Source: Bacteroidaceae bacterium (lineage in GTDB: Bacteria; Bacteroidota; Bacteroidia; Bacteroidales; Bacteroidaceae). Taken from it: a stretch of 44,636 bases of DNA. The translations under genes and the position numbers were made by a program. Positions 9,532-17,426 of the stretch are shown one piece after another. The DNA is taken from positions 1 through 44,636 of the forward strand of contig JAGCDQ010000035.1 in NCBI GenBank assembly GCA_017651245.1, in the 5' to 3' direction. The notes under the pieces were generated by a model. The model made no database searches, was not told the origin of the DNA, and saw only the letters and a program-made list of their open reading frames with translations. Position 1 is the first letter of the stretch. Each line of letters begins with the position of its first letter.

Positions 9532-9607
9532 GTTGGAGGTTTGAGATTTGAGGTTTCTTGGCAAGCCAAGCGTGCTAAAGATACGATAAGAGATAAGAGA
9601 TTTAATT
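9531..9607. repeat. Two heptamer arrays upstream of pdxA
   Basis: First array 9531-9558: units GGTTGGA, GGTTTGA, GATTTGA, GGTTTCT. Second array, at about 9584-9604: CGATAAG, AGATAAG, AGATTTA. A short palindrome lies between them (CTTGGCAAGCCAAG, near 9557-9570). The 15-mer GGTTTGAGATTTGAG in the first array also occurs on the minus strand between ilvD and ilvB. Confidence 0.65.
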
Positions 9608-9613
9608 TGAATT

Positions 9614-10699
9614 ATGGAAAGAATTAAAATAGGAATCACACAAGGTGATATCAATGGTATCGGTTATGAACTGATACTGAATACATTTGCAGCAGAGGAA
9701 ATGTTTTCCATCTGCACACCCGTTATCTACGGTTCTCCCAAGGTGGCGACCTACCATCGCAAGACTTTGGGAAGTGAGACAAGTTTCCAAGTGGTTGAAT
9801 CGGCTGAGATGGCAAAAGACGGTCATCTCAATATGGTGAACTGCTTTGGTGAAGATGAGCAGAAAATTGAGTTTGGACAAGCGACAGAGGAAGCAGGACA
9901 GGCTGCCCTCACCTCGCTCGACAAAGCGTTGATTGACCTGAGAGATGGGAAGATTGCCGCATTGGTCACCACCCCACTCAACAATGCCACCATCAAACGT
10001 GTTGATGGAAAAGCTTTCAAAGGTCAGACAACTTACATTGAAGAAATGGTTGGTGAAGGTCAGAAAGCCATCAAGCTTTTCATTGCTGACAGGTTACGCA
10101 TTGCTTTGGCAACAGACAAGATGCCTGTGTCAGAGATTCCTGCACACATCACTAAGGATGCCCTTGCAGAACGCCTGGTCATGCTGCACAACACGTTGAA
10201 GCGCGACTTCTTCATCGACAATCCTCGCATTGCCGTTCTCGCACTCAACCCACATGCTGACGGCAAGGAAGAGCAGGAAATCATCGTTCCCATCATCGAC
10301 GAACTCTTCAAGCGTGGCGTACGTTGTGTAGGTCCATACGCTGCTGACGAGTTCTTTGGAACAGGTAATCACAACCACTTCGATGCTGTCCTCGCCATGT
10401 ACTACGACCAGGGCGTGTCAGCCTTCAAGTCGATTGCCCAGAATGAGGGAATCAACTACACGGCCGGTCTTCCAGTGCTTCGTACAGCACCAGCCATTGG
10501 CGTCAGCTACGACCTTGCTGGCAAGAACCTGCTCGAAGACGAACAACCTTTCCGTCAGGCCATCTACACAGCTGTTGATGTGGCACGCAATCGTGTGCGT
10601 TTTGACAAGGAGCGCGTCAATCCCCTGCAGAAGCAGTATGTGGCAAAACGTGATGACTCAGACAAACTGAAACTCGACCAAGTAGAGGAAGAGAACTAA
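9614..10699 (+). CDS. pdxA: 4-hydroxythreonine-4-phosphate dehydrogenase
   Basis: An NAD-dependent, metal-requiring cytoplasmic dehydrogenase in the DXP-dependent route to pyridoxal phosphate. It oxidises 4-phosphohydroxy-threonine, and the product feeds PdxJ. The protein is 361 residues, longer than the roughly 330 of E. coli PdxA, with extra sequence at the C-terminus. Landmarks: GITQGDINGIGYELI at the N-terminus, LVTTPLNNATIKR, the metal-site region GQTTYIE, LNPHADGKEEQE and FDAVLAMYYDQG. Another family member acts on D-threonate-type phosphates, but without neighbouring sugar-acid genes the vitamin B6 role is more likely. Only 22 bases separate it from the next gene. Confidence 0.93.
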   Translation: MERIKIGITQGDINGIGYELILNTFAAEEMFSICTPVIYGSPKVATYHRKTLGSETSFQVVESAEMAKDGHLNMVNCFGEDEQKIEFGQATEEAGQAALTSLDKALIDLRDGKIAALVTTPLNNATIKRVDGKAFKGQTTYIEEMVGEGQKAIKLFIADRLRIALATDKMPVSEIPAHITKDALAERLVMLHNTLKRDFFIDNPRIAVLALNPHADGKEEQEIIVPIIDELFKRGVRCVGPYAADEFFGTGNHNHFDAVLAMYYDQGVSAFKSIAQNEGINYTAGLPVLRTAPAIGVSYDLAGKNLLEDEQPFRQAIYTAVDVARNRVRFDKERVNPLQKQYVAKRDDSDKLKLDQVEEEN

Positions 10700-10721
10700 A
10701 GGAGTTTTTGGTTTCTCACGC

Positions 10722-11771
10722 ATGAAATCCAAGACCAGAAATATCTTCTTTGCCTTTGGACTCTTTGCAGTCATCGTGATGCTGTTCACGTTCAAGGTGT
10801 CGTTTACCCAATTGTGGGCAGACATTTGTCATGCAGGCTATTGGCTCTTCGCCATCTTGGGACTTTGGATATTCCTCTATATGATGAATGCCTGGACTTG
10901 GCGCATCATCATCCGCGGGTCAGGTGATTGCCCCATCCCCTTTTGGAAGATTCTGAAACTCACCATCACAGGGTTTGCCCTCAACTATGCCACACCAGCA
11001 GGACTGATGGGTGGAGAACCCTATAAAATCATGGAACTGAAGCCCTATATTGGCACTCAGCGAGCCACCTCCAGCGTGCTGCTCTTTGCCATGATGCATA
11101 TCTTCGCCCATTTCTGGTTCTGGACGACCAGCATCGCCGTCTATCTTGTCTTGGCTGCGTTTGGCATCCTCCCCATCAACGTGGGAATGGGTATCGTACT
11201 CCTCTTCATGACTTGTTTTTGTGGAGCGGGCATCTACCTCTTCATGCGAGGCTACAAGAATGGAATGGTGGTCAAACTCATCCGTTTCATCAGTCACATT
11301 CCAGGCTGCAAGAAATGGGGACGACAGTTTGCAGAAAGTCATCAGGAAGACCTCATGAAGATAGACCGCCAGATCTCTCAACTCCAATCGCAGAACCAGC
11401 GTAGTTTCTTTGGCAGTTTTGCCCTCGAATTCATTGGGCGCATCCTGCAAAGTCTTGAAATCTATTTCATGCTGTTGCTCTTCGAGGCAGGCACAGGTGG
11501 AGGGCTTACCTTCGTGTACGCGTTCCTGATTCTGTCCTTCACAAGTCTCTTCGCCAACCTTCTTTTCTTCCTACCCCTTCAGTTGGGTGGTCGTGAGGGA
11601 GGTTTTGCGATGTCAGTTGCCCAGATGGGTATGACTGCCGACATTGGTATGTTTGTCAGCATCATCTGTCGGGTACGCGAACTCTTCTGGACAGCCATCG
11701 GATTGCTACTGATGAAGGTGGGCAACAAACTTCCCATTTCTGAAACCACTGAACAAACCACACCTGTATGA
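10722..11771 (+). CDS. Flippase-like membrane protein (LPG synthase TM / UPF0104 family)
   Basis: A 349-residue polytopic inner-membrane protein with about eight hydrophobic segments. It resembles the transmembrane flippase half of MprF (lysylphosphatidylglycerol synthase TM region, UPF0104) without the soluble synthase half. The family hallmark FFLPLQLGGREGGFAMS occurs near residues 284-300, and ATPAGLMGGEPYKI near 88-101 carries the matching N-terminal motif. Members of the family move lipids or lipid-linked intermediates across membranes. Its stop codon overlaps the next start by 4 bases (ATGA), which suggests translational coupling. In this context it could flip the product of the CDP-alcohol phosphatidyltransferase encoded two genes downstream; that is inference. 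Confidence 0.85.
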   Translation: MKSKTRNIFFAFGLFAVIVMLFTFKVSFTQLWADICHAGYWLFAILGLWIFLYMMNAWTWRIIIRGSGDCPIPFWKILKLTITGFALNYATPAGLMGGEPYKIMELKPYIGTQRATSSVLLFAMMHIFAHFWFWTTSIAVYLVLAAFGILPINVGMGIVLLFMTCFCGAGIYLFMRGYKNGMVVKLIRFISHIPGCKKWGRQFAESHQEDLMKIDRQISQLQSQNQRSFFGSFALEFIGRILQSLEIYFMLLLFEAGTGGGLTFVYAFLILSFTSLFANLLFFLPLQLGGREGGFAMSVAQMGMTADIGMFVSIICRVRELFWTAIGLLLMKVGNKLPISETTEQTTPV

Positions 11772-12619
11772 AAATCTTAGGAATCAGCAGAGGACTTAAA
11801 TATTCCCCCAATCTGGCAGGAAATGATGCCGCCATCTTCACCGCTGTCAAAGACGAACTGAAAGCGATGGGACACGAAGTGGAGAGCATCCACGAAAGTG
11901 ATATGGTGGGATTCGACTATACACCTTACGAACGGGTGTTCAGTATGGCAAGAGATATCTTCTCGCTTTTCATGCTGGAAAAGGAAACAGACTTGACGAC
12001 ACAACAAAAGTTCGTCAACAGCATCAATGGCATTCTCACTTGCACCAACAAGGCATCAGTGGCAACACATCTGTTGGAGGCAGGCGTTCCACAACCTGAG
12101 TTTCTGATTGGGAAGCAACGTGATTTGTTGTTTTGTTCGGCTGGTCAGAAAGAAAACATCATCCTTCCCTTGTGGTTGAAAAATAGTGATGGTAGTGCCA
12201 CTGTGGCTGAAGACACCCTCTATTGTTCCACGAAGGAGGAATTCAATACGGCTTTCAAGAAAATGGAAGAGAGAGAGGTGAACCTTTGGTTGGTGCAGGA
12301 GCACAAGGCTGGTGACCTCATCAAGTTTTATGGTGTGGAAGGCACAGATTTCTTCCAATGGAACTACGCCAGTCAGGGACATTCGAAGTTTGGTCTGGAA
12401 AAAGTGAACGGCAAGGAGAAGGGATACCCTGTTCATGCTGATAGAATCAAGTATTATGCTGACTTGATAGCAAAACGGATTCAAGTGCCCATCTATGGAG
12501 GCGATGCCATTATTGATGAGCAAGGTGAATTCTGGTTTATCGACTTCAATGATTTCCCAAGTTTCTCCAGTTGTCGAGAGGAAGCAGCAACAGCCATTGC
12601 ACAAAGAATCATCCAATGA
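11768..12619 (+). CDS. ATP-grasp-fold enzyme of unknown substrate
   Basis: A 283-residue cytoplasmic protein that shows the RimK-like ATP-grasp pattern. There is an N-terminal Rossmann-like lobe (MKILGISRGLKYSPNLAG). Then come NSINGILTCTNKASVATHLL and GVPQPEF (lobe B entry), LPLWLKNSDGSATV (ATP-binding lysine and loop), LVQEHKAGDLIKFYGV, and the metal-binding ending GGDAIIDEQGEFWFIDFNDF. Such enzymes couple ATP to carboxylate-amine ligation; one branch of the fold (inositol phosphate kinases) phosphorylates polyols instead. The substrate cannot be told from sequence. Both ends overlap the neighbouring genes by 4 bases, so it is firmly part of the lipid-like operon. Confidence 0.8.
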   Translation: MKILGISRGLKYSPNLAGNDAAIFTAVKDELKAMGHEVESIHESDMVGFDYTPYERVFSMARDIFSLFMLEKETDLTTQQKFVNSINGILTCTNKASVATHLLEAGVPQPEFLIGKQRDLLFCSAGQKENIILPLWLKNSDGSATVAEDTLYCSTKEEFNTAFKKMEEREVNLWLVQEHKAGDLIKFYGVEGTDFFQWNYASQGHSKFGLEKVNGKEKGYPVHADRIKYYADLIAKRIQVPIYGGDAIIDEQGEFWFIDFNDFPSFSSCREEAATAIAQRIIQ

Positions 12620-13596
12620 AAGAAGAGATACAACAGACCTTGAAATCGAATGACACTGAGGAGTGGTTAGACACAGTGTGGACGCGTCCCATCGGGTACC
12701 AATGGGCGCGATTCTTCGATGCATTGAACGTGCATCCCAACACCGTCACCATCCTATCAATGATCATCGGTGTGGCATCTGCCTACTTCTTTGTTCATGG
12801 TAGTTTCCGTACGGAGGGAATGGAAGGACTTCTCTACAACATCGTGGGTGTCCTCCTGTTAGCTTGGGCAAATTTCTACGATAGTGCAGATGGGCAATTA
12901 GCTCGTATGACGGGTAAAAAGACGCAGTTGGGACGCATCCTCGATGGTGCCGCTGGTGACGTGTGGTTCTTTGCCCTCTATCATGCATTGACCCTCCGTT
13001 CCTACTTTCACCACCATCTTGAATTTGAGTGGTTGGGCATCGAGGATAACACACGCAACAGCATCATTGCCACTCTTGTCTTCTATGCCTTCGCCTGGTT
13101 CTCTGGCATTGTCTGTCATGCTCGTCAATGCGGACTTTCCGACTACTATCGTCAGATTCACCTCTTTTTCTTGAAGGGCAAGGAAGGAAGCGAACTGGAT
13201 AACGCTGCACAACAGCGACGCATCTATCAAGAAACACCTTGGAAGGGAAATGTCATCTACAAGTTGTTCCTGCTCACCTATATCAACTATACACGGAGTC
13301 AGGAAAAACAAACACCTCAGTTCCAACAACTCTGGAAGAATCTTCAAGAAAGATATGGTTCTGTAGATAAGGTGCCACAGGCCTTCCGCGATGCGTTCCG
13401 CCTGTTGAGCCTGCCAATGATGAAATGGGCAAACATCCTTACGTTCAACACACGTGCCATCGCATTTTATGTGTCTTGTCTCATCGACCTCCCCTGGCTC
13501 TATCTGGTGTTTGAAATTGTGGTGATGACGTCGTTATATTTTTATATGCGCCACACACATGAGGGATTCTGCAAACAACTAAACAGCAAACTGTAA
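12616..13596 (+). CDS. CDP-alcohol phosphatidyltransferase family protein with altered motif spacing
   Basis: An integral membrane enzyme family that transfers a phosphatidyl or similar group from a CDP-linked donor to an alcohol. The protein is 326 residues, starting at ATG 12616 (MKEEIQQTLK), 4 bases inside the previous gene; an upstream ATG at 12571 lies deep in that gene and is rejected. The signature is D89-x2-D92-G93-x2-A96-R97-x8-G106-x3-D110-x4-D115. Everything fits the family pattern except the last gap, which is normally 3 residues. It is larger than housekeeping PgsA or PssA (about 180-250 residues). The acceptor alcohol is unknown. Neighbours suggest a dedicated head-group pathway. 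Confidence 0.85.
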   Translation: MKEEIQQTLKSNDTEEWLDTVWTRPIGYQWARFFDALNVHPNTVTILSMIIGVASAYFFVHGSFRTEGMEGLLYNIVGVLLLAWANFYDSADGQLARMTGKKTQLGRILDGAAGDVWFFALYHALTLRSYFHHHLEFEWLGIEDNTRNSIIATLVFYAFAWFSGIVCHARQCGLSDYYRQIHLFFLKGKEGSELDNAAQQRRIYQETPWKGNVIYKLFLLTYINYTRSQEKQTPQFQQLWKNLQERYGSVDKVPQAFRDAFRLLSLPMMKWANILTFNTRAIAFYVSCLIDLPWLYLVFEIVVMTSLYFYMRHTHEGFCKQLNSKL

Positions 13597-13598
13597 GT

Positions 13599-14339
13599 AT
13601 GGTTCAAGCGATTATATTTGACTACGGAGGTACCATCGACACCAATGCACAGCATTGGAGCGAAGTGTTGTGGGAAGGATACCAGCACGTGGGCATTCCT
13701 GTAAGCAAGGAGGAGTTTCGCACCAGCTATGTGGTAGCAGAACGGGCACTAGGCAGACATCCTTACATTCAGCCTCATCATAACTTTCACGACCTGCTCA
13801 CCATCAAGTGTGACATTGAGACGAAGGACTTGCAGGAAAGAGGCGTTTGGCAAGTGTCGGAGGCAGAAAGGAAAGAGAAGAGCGATGCTGTGGCAAACTA
13901 CTGCTATCAGTATGTGCTGAACGTGCTGGAGGAAAGCCGTCCTGTCATTGAGGCATTGGCAAAAAGATATCCATTGGTATTGGTCAGCAACTTCTATGGC
14001 AACATCGAGACCATCTTAAAGGATTTCCGTCTGGAGTATTTCCAACGAGTGATTGAAAGTGCTGTGGTGGGCGTGAGAAAGCCCGACCCCAAGATTTTCC
14101 AATTAGGCGTGGATGCCCTGAGGGATGTGATGAGAAAGACTGAAGAAGAATTGCCTGCCAAAGATATCCTCGTGGTGGGTGACAGTTTCTCCAAAGACAT
14201 CGTGCCAGCCACACAGATTGGCTGCCAGACTGTATGGATGAAAGGTGTTGGTTGGGGAAACGAGACAGTGGACGAATCTGTGCCCACACACATTATATAT
14301 AATATAGGAGAATTATTGGAAGTGTTCCATCAGGAATGA
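13599..14339 (+). CDS. HAD-superfamily protein lacking the usual second aspartate
   Basis: A 246-residue cytoplasmic protein with a Rossmann-type HAD core and an alpha-helical cap (about residues 18-110). Motif I is FDYGGTID: the nucleophile Asp8 is present, but the +2 residue, normally the Asp acting as general acid in phosphatases, is Gly10. Motif II is LVSNFYG, motif III has Lys in GVRKPDPKIF, and motif IV is VVGDSFSKDI. Loss of the +2 Asp is known in dehalogenase-like and phosphonatase-like HADs, so a plain phosphatase role is uncertain. It starts 2 bases after the CDP-alcohol transferase stop and overlaps the next gene by 4 bases. Confidence 0.85.
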   Translation: MVQAIIFDYGGTIDTNAQHWSEVLWEGYQHVGIPVSKEEFRTSYVVAERALGRHPYIQPHHNFHDLLTIKCDIETKDLQERGVWQVSEAERKEKSDAVANYCYQYVLNVLEESRPVIEALAKRYPLVLVSNFYGNIETILKDFRLEYFQRVIESAVVGVRKPDPKIFQLGVDALRDVMRKTEEELPAKDILVVGDSFSKDIVPATQIGCQTVWMKGVGWGNETVDESVPTHIIYNIGELLEVFHQE

Positions 14340-16942
14340 AGAAAGCTGTCATTGGCATATTATTCATGATGCTGTGCTGCTCGATGCAGGCGCAAGTGAC
14401 GGGACGTGTCATAGACAGCAAGACCCGCGAGGCGCTTGACCTCGTGAATGTCTATTACGATGGCAAGAACGTGGGTGAGCAAACGGATGAGGAGGGATGC
14501 TTTGTCATCAAAGAGGACAGCACTTGGAAAGAATTGAGCATCTCCTCCTTGGGGTATCAGACACAGACGATTCGCCTGAAAGATTTTGGCAAGAACAAAG
14601 ACATCACCGTGAAATTAGTGCCTGACACCAAGACGCTGACAGGTGTGACCGTCACCACCAAACGTGCACGCTACAGCCGCAAGAACAACCCAGCTGTGGA
14701 ACTGATGAAGAAGGTGATTGCCAACAAAAAACAGAGCGACCTTCATGCCAAAGATTTCTTCACCTATACCAAATACGAGAAGATGACTTTCTCACTCAAC
14801 GAGGTGAGTGACAAAGTGTTTGACGAGGGAGAATACAAACGATTCGCCTTTTTGAAAGACCACGTGGAACGCTCTCCACAGACGGGTAAACTCATCTTGC
14901 CACTGACGGTCGATGAAACGCTGGCAGATGTATTCTATCGCAAAGACCCCAAATCGGAAAAGCAGGTCATCAAAGGTGAAAGCAACAAAGGTGTGACGGA
15001 GTTGGTGAATACGGGTGAAATCTTTACCACCACACTGAAGGATGTCTTCACCGATGTGGACATTTACCAGAATGAGTGCCGACTTCTCCAATACCCCTTC
15101 CGTTCGCCTATTGCCGACAATGCGATATCCTTCTATCGCTATTACCTGCAAGACACCCTCTTCATCGAGCAAGACAAAGTGGTGGATGTGGGGTTCCTGC
15201 CAAACAACCAGCAGGACTTTGGATTTTCAGGACATTTGTACATTCTGCTAACCCCCGACTCCACGTTTCAAGTGCGTCGTGTGGAACTCACTATCCCCCG
15301 TCGCAGCGATGTGAATTTCGTGGAGAACATGATGATTTCACAAGACTTCACTGAACTGGAATCAGGCGATCGTATTGCAGCCACCAACGACATGCTGGTG
15401 GAGTTGCAACTCACCAAGTGGCTGGGTAAGTTCCAGGTGCAACGAGTGACCCGAATGAGCAACGTGAGCTTTGAGGAAATTCCTCGTTCCTTGTTCAAGA
15501 ACATCAAGGGAAACACCTTGCGCGAACCTGATGCCTCCATGCACGACGAAGATTTCTGGAATGAATATCGACAAGTGAAACTCTCTTCGTCTGAGGGAAA
15601 GATGGACAGTTTCCTTGACCGTCTCACCCATATCAAGGGTTTCTCTATCTTCCTTTTCGGCTTCAAGGCATTGGTGGAGAATTTCGTGGAGACAGGCGAC
15701 TCCCTCCATCCTAACTACGTGGATATAGGTCCTGTCAACACCATCATCTCAGCCAACCACTATGACGGTTTGCGTTTCCGTGCCTCAGCACTCACGACCG
15801 CCAACCTCTTCCCTCACCTCTTTGTCAACGGCTATGTCGCCTATGGCACCAAGACCCACAACGTCTATTGGAAGGGACAACTCACCTACTCCTTCAACAA
15901 GAAAGCCTACTTGCCACGCGAGTTTCCACAACACAACTTGTCGGTCTATTGGTGGGATGATGTCATTTCGCCTTTTGACAAGTATGTGCCTACCGACAAG
16001 GACAATATGTTCACCGCTTTCCATGCCTCAAAAGTGGATCAGTACCACCATGCACGCGAATTGCACATTGACTACACCCGTGAACTTGAGACGGGTGTCA
16101 AACTCTATGCACAGTTCACCCGCACTCGGAATCATCCTGTTGATGCATTGTTCTATCAGCGACTGGATGGTGTCGGCACACCAGTCAACGACCCCACCCA
16201 ATGGCTCTCAGGCATCACTACCGCCCAGTTCAAGGTCGGTGTGACTTACGAACCTAATGTCACTTATGTCAACACCAAGCAGCGCCGCATCAAGGTGAAT
16301 CACGACGCTCCCATCCTTTCCCTTAGCTACACTCGAGGCATCAATGGATTCTTAGGGGGGCAATACAATTATAACCTTACAGAACTGGGATTTTACAAAC
16401 GTCTCTGGTTAGGTCAGTTTGGTAAGATTGACACTGATATCAAGGCGGGTGCACAATGGAATAAAGTGCCTTTCCCGCTCCTCATCCATCCTGCTGCCAA
16501 CGCCTCCTACATCATCGAGGATAACACCTTCTACCTTATCTCCAACCTCGAGTTCCTCAACGACCGCTATGCTTCGATGTTTTTCGAGTGGGACCTGAAT
16601 GGTTGGCTGCTCAACCGCATTCCGCTCATCCATAAACTCAAATGGCGTGAATGCGTGGGCGTCAATGTTCTGTGGGGACAACTTACCGACAAGAACAATC
16701 CTGCCACCCTCAACTACTCTGACCCCGACCTCTTTTACTTCCCAGGTCACTTCCAAGCCGACGGCACGTACGAACAAAACACCGTCCGCATGAATGAACG
16801 CACCCCATACATCGAATGGCGTGTCGGTATTCACAACATCTTCAAGTTAGTTGAAATTGACTACGTTCGTCGCATCACCTATCGTCACGACCCCAACACC
16901 AACCGATGGGGCATCCGCTTCAAAGTGAGAATGACGTTTTAA
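14336..16942 (+). CDS. DUF5686 / carboxypeptidase-regulatory-like outer-membrane protein
   Basis: An 868-residue protein with signal peptide MKKAVIGILFMMLCCSMQAQ. Next is a CarboxypepD_reg-like domain at about 21-105 (VTGRVIDSKTREALDLVNVY; TDEEGCFVIKED; LSISSLGYQTQTI). A DUF5686 region starts near KNNPAVELMKKVIANK, and a long C-terminal part of amphipathic strands ends in FKVRMTF. A terminal Phe after a beta-signal is typical of outer-membrane barrels. Proteins of this type sit in the Bacteroidetes outer membrane and their function is mostly unknown. Its start overlaps the HAD gene by 4 bases (ATGA), and it is the last gene of the unit, followed directly by a terminator. Confidence 0.85.
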   Translation: MKKAVIGILFMMLCCSMQAQVTGRVIDSKTREALDLVNVYYDGKNVGEQTDEEGCFVIKEDSTWKELSISSLGYQTQTIRLKDFGKNKDITVKLVPDTKTLTGVTVTTKRARYSRKNNPAVELMKKVIANKKQSDLHAKDFFTYTKYEKMTFSLNEVSDKVFDEGEYKRFAFLKDHVERSPQTGKLILPLTVDETLADVFYRKDPKSEKQVIKGESNKGVTELVNTGEIFTTTLKDVFTDVDIYQNECRLLQYPFRSPIADNAISFYRYYLQDTLFIEQDKVVDVGFLPNNQQDFGFSGHLYILLTPDSTFQVRRVELTIPRRSDVNFVENMMISQDFTELESGDRIAATNDMLVELQLTKWLGKFQVQRVTRMSNVSFEEIPRSLFKNIKGNTLREPDASMHDEDFWNEYRQVKLSSSEGKMDSFLDRLTHIKGFSIFLFGFKALVENFVETGDSLHPNYVDIGPVNTIISANHYDGLRFRASALTTANLFPHLFVNGYVAYGTKTHNVYWKGQLTYSFNKKAYLPREFPQHNLSVYWWDDVISPFDKYVPTDKDNMFTAFHASKVDQYHHARELHIDYTRELETGVKLYAQFTRTRNHPVDALFYQRLDGVGTPVNDPTQWLSGITTAQFKVGVTYEPNVTYVNTKQRRIKVNHDAPILSLSYTRGINGFLGGQYNYNLTELGFYKRLWLGQFGKIDTDIKAGAQWNKVPFPLLIHPAANASYIIEDNTFYLISNLEFLNDRYASMFFEWDLNGWLLNRIPLIHKLKWRECVGVNVLWGQLTDKNNPATLNYSDPDLFYFPGHFQADGTYEQNTVRMNERTPYIEWRVGIHNIFKLVEIDYVRRITYRHDPNTNRWGIRFKVRMTF

Positions 16943-16948
16943 AATACA

Positions 16949-16974
16949 AAAGGATTGCTTTCTTGCAATCCTTT
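16949..16974. terminator. Bidirectional terminator between the DUF5686 gene and tRNA-Ser
   Basis: A perfect 10-bp inverted repeat (16949-16958 with 16965-16974, loop of 6), A-rich on one side and T-rich on the other, placed between two converging transcripts. It starts 6 bases after the DUF5686 stop codon and 3 bases beyond the 3' end of the tRNA. Confidence 0.85.
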
Positions 16975-16977
16975 CTG

Positions 16978-17064
16978 CGGAAAGTGAGGGATTCGAACCC
17001 CCGGAACAGTTACCCGTTCACCGCATTTCGAGTGCGGCCCGATCGACCACTCCGGCAACTTTCC
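16978..17064 (-). tRNA. tRNA-Ser(CGA)
   Basis: An 87-nt class II tRNA on the minus strand. Acceptor arms GGAAAGT/ACTTTCC pair over 7 bp with discriminator G at 16978. The T arm contains GGTTCGAATCC. A long variable arm follows the anticodon stem. The anticodon stem-loop is CCGCA-CTCGAAA-TGCGG, giving anticodon CGA, which reads UCG serine codons. CCA is not encoded (the bases after the discriminator are CAG), so it must be added enzymatically. The 5' end lies 4 bases from a 14-bp hairpin, and no separate tRNA promoter was seen, so it may be processed from a longer transcript. Confidence 0.95.
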
Positions 17065-17068
17065 TTGT

Positions 17069-17102
17069 AAAGGGTGGACTTAAATGAATAAGTCCACCCT
17101 TT
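17069..17102 (-). terminator. 14-bp perfect hairpin between the ncRNA candidate and tRNA-Ser
   Basis: Arms 17069-17082 and 17089-17102 are perfectly complementary with a 6-base loop. On the minus strand only three T follow, so it would be a weak rho-independent terminator for the upstream RNA. Alternatively it is a processing or structural element in a joint ncRNA-tRNA transcript. Confidence 0.55.
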
Positions 17103-17389
17103 ATAAATAGCCGGGAGGAGATGTGATGAAACTCCGACGTGATAAGATTTGAGTATTTACCGACCTTTGTAATCCACCGACTCTATGGTTTCCAGATGCC
17201 GAAACCCCATGCTCGACGACATGGCGACTTCTGGGTTGTGGCCCGCCATTGGAACGGTAAAATCATCTCGGTTTCAGTATATAATTTGATGAGTATCCCG
17301 ATCGATCCTGTACCCCGGCTGTATGTTTACGTCAGCTGTCCCTTTTTGTTCGATTCTCTCACCGAATCAGACGGCTTTCGTTATGTTCT
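17103..17389 (-). ncRNA. Candidate structured non-coding RNA (about 290 nt), possibly Bacteroidales-1 / 6S-like
   Basis: There is no plausible protein here, but the interval has an exact Bacteroidetes promoter at its 5' side and a strong hairpin at its 3' side. The ends can pair: AAAGCCG at the 5' end (plus-strand 17372-17378) with CGGCUAUUU at the 3' end (17105-17113). Internal helices include GAUUC/GAAUC (17352-17368), AUGGCG/CGCCAU (17221-17226 with 17244-17249) and GGUUUC/GAAACC (17187-17192 with 17201-17206). A promoter plus 3' hairpin is the architecture described for the Bacteroidales-1 RNA class, but I cannot verify family membership. tmRNA, RNase P and SRP RNA hallmarks are absent. 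Confidence 0.55.
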
Positions 17390-17394
17390 ATGGG

Positions 17395-17426
17395 CAAAGG
17401 TAATACATTCTAAATATAAAAACAAA
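17395..17426 (-). promoter_or_regulatory. Bacteroidetes promoter for the ncRNA candidate
   Basis: Minus strand: TTTG (17426-17423), 20 bases, TACCTTTG (17402-17395), an exact consensus match. The TTTG box is part of the T-rich tail of the htrA terminator, so the two elements are fused. Confidence 0.8.

Noticed and set aside
17103-17389. tmRNA, RNase P RNA or SRP RNA
   Set aside because: No tRNA-like ends with an ANE-type tag, no RNase P core motifs and no GGAAGGAAGC-type SRP tetraloop region were found.
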